This document shows positions 17,473 through 26,304 of a stretch of DNA of 64,000 bases, piece by piece. Source of the stretch: Peribacillus sp044761985 (GTDB taxonomy: Bacteria > Bacillota > Bacilli > Bacillales > DSM-1321); contig NZ_JBIWDK010000005.1 in NCBI RefSeq assembly GCF_044761985.1, positions 231,301 through 295,300 of the forward strand, written 5' to 3'. A model generated the notes under the pieces. That model worked only from the letters and a program-made list of their open reading frames with translations, was not told the origin of the DNA and searched no databases. Each line of letters begins with the position of its first letter. Positions within the stretch are counted from its first letter, which is position 1. The position numbers were made by a program, and so were the translations under genes.

Positions 17473-18801
17473 TTATAAAAGCGTTGCAGCAAGCTGTGCC
17501 AATGTAGATCTTTCCCCTTTTATCAGCTTGACATGCCCAGCAATCCGTTCCGTCTTGAATTTTTCGACTACATACGTCAAGCCATTATTATATTCATCTA
17601 AATATGGATGATCAATTTGTTCTGGATCTCCCATCAACACGATTTTGCTTCGTTCCCCTACCCTTGTTAAGATAGTCTTTACCTCATGTTTCGTCAGATT
17701 CTGTGCTTCATCAATGATGATGAATTGATCCGGTATGCTCCTTCCCCTGATATACGTCAGGGCTTCTACTTCAATCGAACTCATCCCTGCTAGAATGGCA
17801 TCCAATTCTCCTGGTTTCTTGGTATTGAACAAGTATTGCAGATTATCGAATATAGGCTGCATCCACGGCTTCAATTTTTCTTCCTTTTCTCCAGGCAGAT
17901 AACCAATATCTTTACCGACCGGTACAATTGGCCTTGCGACAAGAAGCTTCTTATAATGGGCTAAATCCTCTGTTTGCAACAAGCCTGTTGCCAAAGCAAG
18001 TAACGTTTTCCCAGTGCCCGCCTTACCAATTAGTGTCACAAGCTGTACATCTGAACGAAGCAACAAATCCAAAGCCATCGTTTGTTGAACATTCCTAGGC
18101 TTAATTCCCCATATATGTTCCCCTTCATACATCAACTTCTTAACAGTCTTACAGTTTTCATTGATGATCCCAATCGCCGAGGCTGAGCTTCCTAATGTAT
18201 CCTTCATGAGGAGAAATTGATTGGGATAGTATTGATCTTCTGACAACTCTTCAAGTTCTAAATAACTTTTTTCATAAAATTTATTTAGGTTGTCAATTGA
18301 AACAAATATCTCTTTATATCCACCATAGACATGGTCCAATTCAACGACACGGTCATTTAAAAAGTCTTCTGCCTCAAGTCCGATAGCATCTGCCTTTACA
18401 CGCACTAGTGTATCTTTGCTAACGAGGATGACCGTCTTCCCCTCTTCCTTCGTCTCTTCTTCCAATGACAAATTTTTAGCAACCGCCAATATTCGATTAT
18501 CATTTGTTTTCTCGACAAAAATTTCCTGTAGTTCATGAAAAGAACGATGATTAAGTTCTATTCGTAAACTTCCTCCATTATGAAGCGGGATACTCTGGTG
18601 TAGTTTCCCTTTTTCCCGAAAATGATCAATTAATTTCGAAACCTGCCTTGCATTCCTTCCGATTTCATCCATATACCTTTTCTTAGAATCCAATTCTTCT
18701 AATACAACTGCTGGAATGACGATTTCATTAACCCCGAATGAATAAATAGAATACGGATCCTGCAACAGGACATTCGTATCTAAAACATAGATTTTGTCCA
18801 A
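17473..18801 (-). CDS. ylaK: YlaK, PIN domain plus PhoH-like ATPase
   Basis: A 442-residue PhoH2-type protein: an N-terminal PIN ribonuclease domain (YVLDTNVLLQDP, acidic active-site residues) and a C-terminal PhoH ATPase with Walker A GKAGTGKT and Walker B FIIIDEAQN. Such proteins couple ATP hydrolysis to RNA unwinding and cleavage. I start at the TTG at 18801, 7 bases behind AGGAGG, which gives the B. subtilis length; an upstream in-frame TTG at 18843 lacks a ribosome site. Confidence 0.92.
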   Translation of the reverse strand: MDKIYVLDTNVLLQDPYSIYSFGVNEIVIPAVVLEELDSKKRYMDEIGRNARQVSKLIDHFREKGKLHQSIPLHNGGSLRIELNHRSFHELQEIFVEKTNDNRILAVAKNLSLEEETKEEGKTVILVSKDTLVRVKADAIGLEAEDFLNDRVVELDHVYGGYKEIFVSIDNLNKFYEKSYLELEELSEDQYYPNQFLLMKDTLGSSASAIGIINENCKTVKKLMYEGEHIWGIKPRNVQQTMALDLLLRSDVQLVTLIGKAGTGKTLLALATGLLQTEDLAHYKKLLVARPIVPVGKDIGYLPGEKEEKLKPWMQPIFDNLQYLFNTKKPGELDAILAGMSSIEVEALTYIRGRSIPDQFIIIDEAQNLTKHEVKTILTRVGERSKIVLMGDPEQIDHPYLDEYNNGLTYVVEKFKTERIAGHVKLIKGERSTLAQLAATLL

Positions 18802-19012
18802 TATGACGCCTCCTGCCTGCTCTTTATCGGATATACCTAACAATGACTGCTCTTAGCAGTTATGTAGCGGACGAGACTGTTGATAAAATATATGTTCCTT
18901 TGTATAAAGATAGAAGAACAATTACAGACTATAAAGAAATCTTCCTTGATATAAAGATGCCAAATACACAATATGATCAATGAATTCTACGAGTAAAAAG
19001 GAGACGGAACTC

Positions 19013-19612
19013 TTGCGCAAACAAATTTTTTCATTGGCTGCACTCTTACTGATGTCAGGTTGTTCGACGGATCATGCAAGTGACGATTCAAAAGACCAGG
19101 CTAAAAACGGCTTAACCCAAGTTCATAACTCGACCATTCAGGAAAGCGATCGCAGGACCGGACAAGAAACATCCAAAAGGCTAACGAATCTGGCTCAATC
19201 AGTACCTGAAGTGAATGATGCCACCGCAGTTGTAATTGGGAAATACGCCCTGGTGGGGATTGATATCGACGCGGACATCGAACGCTCACAAGTCGGAACC
19301 GTTAAATACTCGGTTGGAGAGACATTAAAGAATGATCCTCATGGTGCCTATGCGATTGTCGTAGCCGATCCAGATTTAAATGCACGAATCAAAGAAGTTG
19401 CAGCAGACATTAAAAATGGCGAACCAGTAAGGGGGATATTAAATGAGTTGGCAGATATCACAAGCAGAGTCATACCTGAGGTACCTGGTGACACCTTGAC
19501 ACCTACCCCTGCAAAGGTTACGGATGATCAAGGGAACTCGCCCCATAATCAAGATGACAGAAAACAATTAGAAAAAGAACAAAACGAACAGTCCAATCAT
19601 CATAAAGATTAA
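19013..19612 (+). CDS. ylaJ: YlaJ, YhcN/YlaJ sporulation lipoprotein
   Basis: A 199-residue lipoprotein with signal LRKQIFSLAALLLMSGC and the YhcN/YlaJ domain (VNDATAVVIGKYALVGIDID, then IVVADPDLNARI). The last 35 residues are polar and Asn/Gln/Lys-rich. YhcN-family proteins sit in the spore inner membrane and influence germination or outgrowth. The TTG at 19013 has AAAGGAG 9 bases upstream; the in-frame ATG at 18980 has none and would put 11 polar residues before the signal. It is divergent from ylaK. Confidence 0.88.
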   Translation: MRKQIFSLAALLLMSGCSTDHASDDSKDQAKNGLTQVHNSTIQESDRRTGQETSKRLTNLAQSVPEVNDATAVVIGKYALVGIDIDADIERSQVGTVKYSVGETLKNDPHGAYAIVVADPDLNARIKEVAADIKNGEPVRGILNELADITSRVIPEVPGDTLTPTPAKVTDDQGNSPHNQDDRKQLEKEQNEQSNHHKD

Positions 19613-19621
19613 CCTTTTCAC

Positions 19622-19641
19622 CCCGTGGAATCTTCTTCGGG
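19622..19641 (+). terminator. Possible ylaJ terminator
   Basis: A short CCCG/CGGG stem with a 12-base loop is followed by GTTTTTTC. It is weak but placed right after the ylaJ stop. Confidence 0.4.
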
Positions 19642-19759
19642 TTTTTTCTTATGTACAATTGCAAATCCCACACGGGAGACTTGTACTTTATCCTCGTTTT
19701 GGCATGAAATTATTGGTATACTTAAACACATACTGAAATCGAAGTGAGGTTCAATAATT

Positions 19760-19960
19760 ATGAAGGTAAAATGCGTAATATGCGATCAAATCGAAGACAT
19801 ACCAGATGATAGTCCAGAAGCTAAGAAGCTACGTAACCGTCCTATACATACCTACATGTGCGATATATGTAAACAACGCATTGAAGAACGTACGAATGAA
19901 CGGATTGCCACAGGCAATTTTCATCTCTACCGCACGATAAAAAAAGAAGATGAATGGTAA
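19760..19960 (+). CDS. ylaI: YlaI, DUF2197 zinc-ribbon protein
   Basis: A 66-residue protein with two Cys pairs, CVIC at residues 5-8 and CDIC at 34-37, typical of a zinc ribbon, followed by a basic helix (KQRIEERTNERIATGNFHLY). Function is unknown; the fold suggests nucleic-acid or protein binding. Its end overlaps the next gene by 11 bases, so the two are probably cotranslated. Confidence 0.9.
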   Translation: MKVKCVICDQIEDIPDDSPEAKKLRNRPIHTYMCDICKQRIEERTNERIATGNFHLYRTIKKEDEW

Positions 19961-20372
19961 ATCGTTCAATCGGATACTCCTGATTGGTCTGTTCAATGGA
20001 TTATTACTTGGCTTTATAACGAAATGGATTGAAGTGTCCTCAGGAATAAAAGTGTATCAGCTTTTATTGAACGTGGATTTCATTCCTATTTTTGGGGAAA
20101 TCCCTTGGAATGAAGCATGGCTATTTTCTTTTCATTTATTTATATCAATCTTCCTTACTTATGGCTATGCCTATATTATTCAAAAAAGAAAGATTGTGAA
20201 GCGATTTGCCTTTGCTAATTTATTCATCATTCCTGCCATCCTGCTTTATTTTCCATTGGCTTTCCTTTCTAAAACCATGGTTATTCCTTCTTTTGACTTG
20301 TTCACATTCTTATTGTGGGCACTTGCACATTTTATTTATTCTCTGTTCCTTCCATTGTCCATACAAAAATGA
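19950..20372 (+). CDS. Small four-helix membrane protein, unknown
   Basis: A 140-residue protein with four predicted membrane helices (about 8-25, 52-78, 86-108, 113-137) and few charges outside the KRKIVKR loop. I do not recognise the family. The start overlaps the end of ylaI by 11 bases, and a bidirectional terminator begins at its stop codon, so it is the last gene of a ylaI unit. It is not part of the B. subtilis order I remember. Confidence 0.75.
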   Translation: MNGKSFNRILLIGLFNGLLLGFITKWIEVSSGIKVYQLLLNVDFIPIFGEIPWNEAWLFSFHLFISIFLTYGYAYIIQKRKIVKRFAFANLFIIPAILLYFPLAFLSKTMVIPSFDLFTFLLWALAHFIYSLFLPLSIQK

Positions 20373-20400
20373 CCGTGCGGAAAACCGCACGGTCATTTTT
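20365..20400. terminator. Bidirectional terminator with 16-bp stem
   Basis: AAAAATGACCGTGCGG and CCGCACGGTCATTTTT form a perfect 16-bp stem with an AAAA loop between the converging membrane-protein gene and the 94-aa gene at 20404. Confidence 0.95.
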
Positions 20401-20403
20401 GTA

Positions 20404-20688
20404 TTACTCGATATTTTTATACTTATCTGGCTCAAGTTGTATCTGATCCAACATGATATCAATTAATTCAATCGGGAAACGTTGCTTTTTCATTTCGTCT
20501 CCTACTTTATATTCAACAAAATAAAAAGGTTCTGTTTTTGTAACGGAATCAATCCTCACCTGGTGGTCGTTCTGAAGCATCTGCATAAAAAACATTTCTG
20601 TTTCTCGTGCGGCTGTATCATCGGGCATTTCATCACAAACAACTCTTATCGTCAGCCAATTGTATAAAGCATCTTGTAATGATTTCAT
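20404..20688 (-). CDS. Small soluble protein, unknown
   Basis: A 94-residue acidic protein (MKSLQDALYNWLTIRVVCDE at the start) with alternating helix and strand character and no membrane segment or metal-binding motif. I do not recognise it. It starts 7 bases after the ylaH stop on the same strand, suggesting cotranscription with ylaH and possibly typA. Confidence 0.75.
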   Translation of the reverse strand: MKSLQDALYNWLTIRVVCDEMPDDTAARETEMFFMQMLQNDHQVRIDSVTKTEPFYFVEYKVGDEMKKQRFPIELIDIMLDQIQLEPDKYKNIE

Positions 20689-20695
20689 AGCTCAC

Positions 20696-21004
20696 TCAAG
20701 CCTGTTCTTCTTTTTTCGAATTATGAAGACGAATCTTATAAATTCCAAGGACAAGAGATGCTATGACTAACGCTTCCCCCATTGGGAGAAACACAGCGAA
20801 GAAAGAAAGAAGGGTACATCCAAGTGCCATTACCGCATAGATAATCACATTTTTGAGCAAAGGTAGCTTTTTGGCGAAACCTAGCTGATAGACAAGGATG
20901 CATAATCCAAAGATTGTTAAATACAAATACCACATTCCCGCTTCAGGGTTCTCATCCACTCTGTACAACGCTGCAAAAAATGATAATCGCTCTTGGATAT
21001 CCAA
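20696..21004 (-). CDS. ylaH: YlaH-like membrane protein
   Basis: A 102-residue protein with three hydrophobic segments (about 24-42, 50-68, 70-90) and a polar C-terminus (LHNSKKEEQA). The MDIQERLSFFAALYRVDENPEAG start and its position directly downstream of typA fit B. subtilis YlaH. Function unknown. It lies 22 bases after typA, so read-through transcription is likely. Confidence 0.85.
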   Translation of the reverse strand: MDIQERLSFFAALYRVDENPEAGMWYLYLTIFGLCILVYQLGFAKKLPLLKNVIIYAVMALGCTLLSFFAVFLPMGEALVIASLVLGIYKIRLHNSKKEEQA

Positions 21005-21026
21005 TCTTTACTCCTCCTCTAGCTAA

Positions 21027-22874
21027 TTATTTTTCTTCAACAGCCACTTTTTTTCTTTTAGCTGCTCTTTCACGTTCGTTTTTATCAAGAATTTTCTTAC
21101 GAAGACGGATTGATTCAGGAGTTACTTCACAATACTCATCATCGTTCAAATACTCAAGTGCTTCTTCAAGAGACATGATTCTTGGTTTCTTCATTGAAGA
21201 AGTTTGATCCTTATTTGCTGAACGCATGTTTGTCATTTGTTTTGCTTTAACGATATTAACTGTTAAATCTGCATCACGATTATGTTCGCCGACAATCATA
21301 CCTTCATAAATGTCAGTACCTGGTTCAACAAAAATGACACCACGGTCTTCTACTTGCATAGTACCGTATTGTGTTGTTTTTCCTGATTCCATAGATACTA
21401 ATACACCTTGACGTCTTCCGCCAACTTGGCCTTGTGCCATTGGTTGGTAGCTGTCAAATGAATGGTTCATGATACCGTAACCACGAGTGATTGTTAAGAA
21501 CTCAGTAGAATAACCGATAAGTCCACGGGCTGGAATCGTGAATAGTAAACGAACTTGACCGCTTCCGCTATTGACCATGTCTAACAATTCGCCTTTACGT
21601 GCACCCATGGATTCCATGATAGCACCAGTATGCTCTTCTGGAACATCGATTTGAACACGTTCAACTGGCTCGCAACGTACGCCATCAATAAGACGAACGA
21701 TAACTTCCGGTTTCGAAACTTGAAGCTCATAGCCTTCACGTCTCATGTTTTCAATCAGGATAGAAAGGTGAAGCTCTCCACGACCAGAAACAATCCATAC
21801 GTCCGGAGAATCAGTATTTTCTACTCTTAAGCTTACATCTGTTTGCAATTGGCTTTTCAAACGCTCTTCGATTTTACGAGCCGTTACGAATTTACCTTCA
21901 CGTCCTGCGAATGGGCTGTTGTTTACAAGGAAAGTCATTTGTAATGTTGGCTCATCGATACGTAGGATTGGAAGCGCATCAGGATGCTCTACTGGGCAAA
22001 CCGTTTCACCGACGTTGATATCTTCCATACCGGAAACGGCGATTAGGTCACCAGCAACAGCTTCCTGGATTTCAACTTTTTTCAAGCCGATATAACCAAA
22101 GATTTTCGTTACACGGAATTGCTTAACTGATCCATCAAGCTTCATCAATGAAACTTGTTGTCCCACGTGCATTTTTCCGCGGAATACACGACCAACACCG
22201 ATACGTCCTACATAGTCGTTGTAATCAAGTAAAGCCACTTGGAATTGCAGTGGTTCTTCTGAGTTATCGACTGGAGCAGGAATCGTTTCGATAATTGTTT
22301 CGAATAATGGAGTCATGTCTTTTTCTTGTTTAGTAGGATCTGAATCCAAGCTTGCTGTTCCAGCAATACCTGAAGTGAAGACTACTGGGAAGTCTAATTG
22401 TTCTTCTTCAGCGCCAAGTTCGATGAACAAGTCGATAACTTCGTCGACAACTTCATCTGGACGAGCAGAGTCTTTATCAATTTTATTCACGACAACGATA
22501 GGCGTGATTTTTTGTTCCAAAGCTTTTTTCAACACGAAACGTGTTTGAGGCATACAACCTTCATAAGCATCGACAACAAGTAAAACGCCATCGACCATTT
22601 TCATGATCCGTTCTACTTCACCACCAAAGTCAGCATGACCAGGTGTATCCAAGATATTAATTCTTGTGTCTTGATATTGAACTGCTGTATTTTTCGCAAG
22701 AATCGTAATTCCGCGTTCTTTTTCAATAGCATTAGAATCCATCGCACGTTCTTCAACGTGTTCGTTTTCACGGAAAGTACCAGATTGCTTAAGCAACTGA
22801 TCCACTAAAGTTGTTTTACCATGATCGACGTGGGCAATGATGGCTATATTACGAATATTTTCTCTTAATTTCAA
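21027..22874 (-). CDS. typA: TypA/BipA ribosome-binding GTPase
   Basis: A 615-residue translational GTPase (YlaG in B. subtilis). The G domain shows AHVDHGKTT, the switch region ERGITILAKNT, DTPGHADFGGE and NKID; EF-G-like domains follow and then the BipA-specific C-terminal domain with SRGELHLSIL and SYQPM. It acts in 50S assembly and in adaptation to cold and stress. The TTG at 22874 is 8 bases behind AGGAG; a GTG at 22883 falls inside that ribosome site. Confidence 0.96.
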   Translation of the reverse strand: MKLRENIRNIAIIAHVDHGKTTLVDQLLKQSGTFRENEHVEERAMDSNAIEKERGITILAKNTAVQYQDTRINILDTPGHADFGGEVERIMKMVDGVLLVVDAYEGCMPQTRFVLKKALEQKITPIVVVNKIDKDSARPDEVVDEVIDLFIELGAEEEQLDFPVVFTSGIAGTASLDSDPTKQEKDMTPLFETIIETIPAPVDNSEEPLQFQVALLDYNDYVGRIGVGRVFRGKMHVGQQVSLMKLDGSVKQFRVTKIFGYIGLKKVEIQEAVAGDLIAVSGMEDINVGETVCPVEHPDALPILRIDEPTLQMTFLVNNSPFAGREGKFVTARKIEERLKSQLQTDVSLRVENTDSPDVWIVSGRGELHLSILIENMRREGYELQVSKPEVIVRLIDGVRCEPVERVQIDVPEEHTGAIMESMGARKGELLDMVNSGSGQVRLLFTIPARGLIGYSTEFLTITRGYGIMNHSFDSYQPMAQGQVGGRRQGVLVSMESGKTTQYGTMQVEDRGVIFVEPGTDIYEGMIVGEHNRDADLTVNIVKAKQMTNMRSANKDQTSSMKKPRIMSLEEALEYLNDDEYCEVTPESIRLRKKILDKNERERAAKRKKVAVEEK

Positions 22875-22999
22875 AAAATTCACTCCTAAAAAAATTTGGT
22901 GTTTAACGTATCACTAGTATTAACTTACATATTATATCACAAACATGGTAGAAACAAATAACGAAATTATGTACAATAGAATTATTAGGGGTGATTTTA

Positions 23000-23182
23000 A
23001 TGAATATTAAATGGAATTTCTTAATTTTAGCGATACTGGCTACAGCAAGTATTGGCTCCATTGGCATCTTTATCGCGATAAAGAGCATACTCGGAATAGT
23101 AGCTGCAATCGTTGTGCTATGCGGAATAATGGGGTATGGCTTCTCTCAAAAGAAAAAACTGCGTGAAGCAGGAAAGTTATAA
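23000..23182 (+). CDS. ylaF: YlaF family small membrane protein
   Basis: A 60-residue protein with two hydrophobic helices (about 4-24 and 29-47) and a basic tail (SQKKKLREAG). The length and its place divergent from typA match B. subtilis YlaF. AGGGGTG lies 6 bases before the ATG at 23000; a GTG at 22991 falls inside it. Function unknown. Its stop codon is inside the following inverted repeat. Confidence 0.8.
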   Translation: MNIKWNFLILAILATASIGSIGIFIAIKSILGIVAAIVVLCGIMGYGFSQKKKLREAGKL

Positions 23183-23228
23183 ATAAAAAAACTCGCTGCT
23201 GATAGCGAGTTTTTTTATTTATAACTTT
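23173..23228. terminator. ylaF terminator, 25-bp perfect inverted repeat
   Basis: Arms 23173-23197 and 23204-23228 are perfectly complementary around GCTGAT, with internal A7/T7 runs. The core AAAAACTCGCT / AGCGAGTTTTT is an intrinsic terminator in both directions; it also lies about 50 bases beyond the convergent suhB stop. Confidence 0.92.
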
Positions 23229-23278
23229 ATACTCCGAAAATTTATTTTCCATTAAAGGTTTTTCCTGCATATCGTTCA

Positions 23279-24085
23279 CTACTTTCTTGAATTATCCGAC
23301 AAGTATCGTTCGAATACTTCCTTATGTAGACCAGGTTTAGAAACAAAAAGAGAATCTCCTGATAGGAAGTTCAATTCCTCCCCTTTAATGTTGGTCACTT
23401 CCCCACCAACCTCTTCAATAAGTAACGCCCCTCCAGCAAAGTCCCATGGCATAAGGCGCATCGTTATATAAGCATCCAGGCGTCCAGCAGCTACGAAAGC
23501 AAGTTCCAGTGCAGCTGATCCGTATGATCGTGTTCCCCTGACATCACGGACAAGCGGGGCAAGGAGGTTTGGATCGATTCGGCGGTTTTCCGTTACCCAA
23601 CTCGCATTCATCGATAGAATGGATGTACTGACAGAACCTTCCTCTAACGGGGCAAGCCTTTGTTCATTCATAAAAGCTCCCTGCCCTTTAACAGCATGGT
23701 ATAATTCATCATGCACAACATCATAGACCATGCCGATTTTCCCGATGCCATCCTGGTATACACCGAGAGAAATGGCAAAATTCCGCTGTTGGTGGATAAA
23801 GTTCAATGTACCATCGATGGGATCAATAATCCACACCGTCCCCTTTAAATCCTTTATCTGATTCCCCATACCCTCTTCTCCAAAAATACGATGGTCAGGA
23901 AATGTTTCATTTATATGTTCAACAAAGAATTTTTCTATTGCCTTATCCATATTCGTTACCAAATCATTAGGATTCGTTTTTTCCTCGATATTCAGCTTGG
24001 TTTCAAAGGACGCCCGAAGCTTGACCCCCGCTTCCCTCATCCATACCTTCGCATATGTATCCATTTCTTTAACCGATGCCATCAT
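23279..24085 (-). CDS. suhB: Inositol monophosphatase family protein (SuhB/YktC)
   Basis: A 268-residue Mg-dependent phosphatase. Metal-site motifs are visible in order: GEEG (about 70), WIIDPIDGTLNF (about 87-98) and PWDFAGGALLIEEVGG (about 213-228). Family members hydrolyse inositol phosphates, but bacterial members may use other sugar or nucleotide phosphates. The position between ylaF and ykzI corresponds to yktC of B. subtilis. Confidence 0.92.
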   Translation of the reverse strand: MMASVKEMDTYAKVWMREAGVKLRASFETKLNIEEKTNPNDLVTNMDKAIEKFFVEHINETFPDHRIFGEEGMGNQIKDLKGTVWIIDPIDGTLNFIHQQRNFAISLGVYQDGIGKIGMVYDVVHDELYHAVKGQGAFMNEQRLAPLEEGSVSTSILSMNASWVTENRRIDPNLLAPLVRDVRGTRSYGSAALELAFVAAGRLDAYITMRLMPWDFAGGALLIEEVGGEVTNIKGEELNFLSGDSLFVSKPGLHKEVFERYLSDNSRK

Positions 24086-24415
24086 AATATCCCGTCCTTT
24101 GTCATCAAAACTACATTAAATAGATATTCTAAAGAGTAATGCAAATATACCATGACTTCAAGTTTTTAACATCTTCATATTTTAAGCTTTTTAAAAATTT
24201 AAAATTCAATCCACTTAAATGAACAGTCCACCACATCAAGACTTCTTTCCTTTATTCCTCAATAGAAATATTCAAATCCGCTATTGGGAACACTTCAGGT
24301 ATATAATGAAAAACGGACACATTATTTTCTAAAAAAATAAGTGTCCGTTCAACTATTATAGATTTCATTATCCATTTAATTCATATGCTCCTTATTGATC
24401 TTTACAACTATTCAT
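24086..24415. other. Gap between suhB and ykzI
   Basis: An AT-rich 330-base stretch. Apart from the ykzI terminator at 24312-24349 I see no ORF with a ribosome site and no clear promoter for suhB. Confidence 0.5.
24312..24349 (-). terminator. ykzI terminator
   Basis: AACGGACAC (24312-24320) pairs with GTGTCCGTT (24341-24349); the stem continues through TTATTTT / AAAATAA with a bulge. TTTCATTATA follows on the minus strand. Confidence 0.75.
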
Positions 24416-24613
24416 TTACAAAGCCTTAAGCTTTAGCAACTCCAAACGGATACGCTCTAATCTTTGCTTGCATAGTGACCTCATCTGATCGTTTTCTTCA
24501 CTGATCGCTTCAAAAAGGGTTGCTAATTCATAGTCCATTTCCATTCTTAACACTGCAGCTCTATGTCTTTCTACTTCTTTAGCTTTTAATGCTTGGTTCA
24601 TGACTTGTTTCAT
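24416..24613 (-). CDS. ykzI: YkzI-like small helical protein
   Basis: A 65-residue, highly charged, all-helical protein (KEVERHRAAVLRMEMDYELA, then a Lys/Arg/Leu-rich end), probably a coiled coil. The length and location between suhB/yktC and yktB match B. subtilis ykzI. AAGGGAG lies 10 bases before the ATG at 24613; an ATG at 24622 is too close to it. Function unknown. Confidence 0.75.
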   Translation of the reverse strand: MKQVMNQALKAKEVERHRAAVLRMEMDYELATLFEAISEENDQMRSLCKQRLERIRLELLKLKAL

Positions 24614-24812
24614 AATTAACATTCTCCCTTCATCAATAAACTTAATTTTCAGAATTTAATTTTATTTTATCATATGTCTTCCACCAACAAATAGCAACTA
24701 ATTTGTGTTCTTACCCATCAATTTATTTGAAATCAAGTTACAAAACGCTATTTTCGAAATTACCTTATACTTATGCTACAATATGTGCAGATATTTACGG
24801 TAGGAGAGATAA

Positions 24813-25436
24813 ATGATGAAATTATTAAGTTTCACTTCTGATGATTTTAACGTATTTAAAATTGATGGATTAGAACCGCGAATGGAAGCTTTAAAAGAAA
24901 AGATACAACCTAAGCTTCATGCATTGGGCGAACATTTTTCACATCAGCTATCTATCATGACTGGTGAAGAAATGTTTCCTCATGTAGCAAGGCATGCCAG
25001 ACGGAAAGTGAACCCTCCTAACGATACATGGGTTGCTTTTGCCGCAAATAGCCGGGGCTATAAAATGATGCCCCATTTTCAGATAGGTTTATGGGAGACA
25101 CATTTGTTCATATGGTACGCCGTCATTTATGAGGCCCCCAATAAGGTAGAAATAGGACAGCATCTTGAGAAAAACATTAACCGGTTAAAAGAAAATATCC
25201 CTTCTGACTACGTTTGGTCAATGGACCACACAAAGCCTGAAGTCATTCCACATGAAGGGCTTTCTAGTGAAGATTTACACTCCATGTTTTCCCGTTTGCA
25301 AACGGTCAAGAAGGCCGAGATCCTTTGCGGAATACAAATCCCCCGCGAAGAGGCCATTCAATTAAAAGAAGATGAATTCATCCAAATCATTCAAGATGCG
25401 TTTGAACATCTTTTACCCCTATATCAATTAAAATAA
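24813..25436 (+). CDS. yktB: YktB, DUF1054 (UPF0637) protein
   Basis: A 207-residue soluble protein with conserved HVARHARRKVNPPNDTWVAF and FQIGLWETHLFIWYAVIYE, the hallmarks of the DUF1054 family. Structures exist for the family but no activity is known. GGTAGGAG precedes the ATG. In B. subtilis yktA follows directly; here the trp operon lies between them. Confidence 0.92.
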   Translation: MMKLLSFTSDDFNVFKIDGLEPRMEALKEKIQPKLHALGEHFSHQLSIMTGEEMFPHVARHARRKVNPPNDTWVAFAANSRGYKMMPHFQIGLWETHLFIWYAVIYEAPNKVEIGQHLEKNINRLKENIPSDYVWSMDHTKPEVIPHEGLSSEDLHSMFSRLQTVKKAEILCGIQIPREEAIQLKEDEFIQIIQDAFEHLLPLYQLK

Positions 25437-25488
25437 ACGCTTATGTCGTAATATGACGTATATCTACAAAATATAGACCAAACGATGG

Positions 25489-25524
25489 AAGCACGGAGGT
25501 GCCTTTATAGGTACCTCCGTGCTT
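25489..25524. terminator. Bidirectional terminator, yktB / trp operon
   Basis: A 15-bp stem (AAGCACGGAGGTGCC / GGTACCTCCGTGCTT, one G-T pair) with a TTTATA loop and T-rich flank ends right at the trpA stop codon. Confidence 0.9.
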
Positions 25525-26304
25525 TTATTTTTGAACCAATATTTTACTTGCGCTGATGAGCTCGGTGATGTGCTCCTCTTTTCCCGTTTCAAAGCATTCT
25601 ATGACCTTGCTTCCGACGATGACCCCATCACAGGATTGAATCGCATTCCTTACATGCTCGGGCGTTGAGATGCCAAACCCGGCAAGAACCGGGACAGGGC
25701 TCAGTTCTTTTACCTGTTTAAGATATTCACCGACATCGCCCCCGAAGGTATCACGGGTACCCGTGATACCCTTTACCGTAACTGCGTAGATAAAGCCTTC
25801 AGCTCCTGCTGTAATCTCCGTGATTCGATCCCTTGAAGACGTGAGGGTCACAAGTCGAATCAGTGTGATCCCCGCTGTTTTGATGGATGAAAACACCGTT
25901 TCTTCTTCAATCGGCAAATCAGGAATGATACATCCTGCAATTCCAGCATGAAGGCAATCCTCTATAAACTCCTTTAGACCATATGCCATGATGGAATTGG
26001 TGTACCCCATTAGTATAATCGGGATATTCACATCGTTTTTGATTTCCGTTACCTTTTTCAAAATATCCTTCAAAGTCGTGCCCTTCTCCAAAGAACGAAT
26101 CCCGGCCTGTTGAATAACCGGCCCATCAGCAACTGGATCAGAAAATGGTATGCCCAATTCAACAGCGGTTGCCCCGTTTTTTTCTAGGAACATCAGCTGG
26201 CCTTTTAATCGATCCAAACCTCCATCGCCTGCCATGATATAGGGGATGAACGCCTTTTCTCCCTTGTTCACACAATCTTGCATCACTTTCGTTAACTTAT
26301 TCAT
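25525..26304 (-). CDS. trpA: Tryptophan synthase alpha chain
   Basis: A 259-residue TIM barrel that cleaves indole-3-glycerol phosphate to indole. The conserved ELGIPFSDPVADGPVIQ carries a catalytic Asp, with the catalytic Glu near AVELG; GFGISTPEH and VIVGSKVIE bind the phosphate. It overlaps the trpB stop by 8 bases and is the last gene of the operon, fitting the alpha2-beta2 complex that channels indole. Confidence 0.96.
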   Translation of the reverse strand: MNKLTKVMQDCVNKGEKAFIPYIMAGDGGLDRLKGQLMFLEKNGATAVELGIPFSDPVADGPVIQQAGIRSLEKGTTLKDILKKVTEIKNDVNIPIILMGYTNSIMAYGLKEFIEDCLHAGIAGCIIPDLPIEEETVFSSIKTAGITLIRLVTLTSSRDRITEITAGAEGFIYAVTVKGITGTRDTFGGDVGEYLKQVKELSPVPVLAGFGISTPEHVRNAIQSCDGVIVGSKVIECFETGKEEHITELISASKILVQK

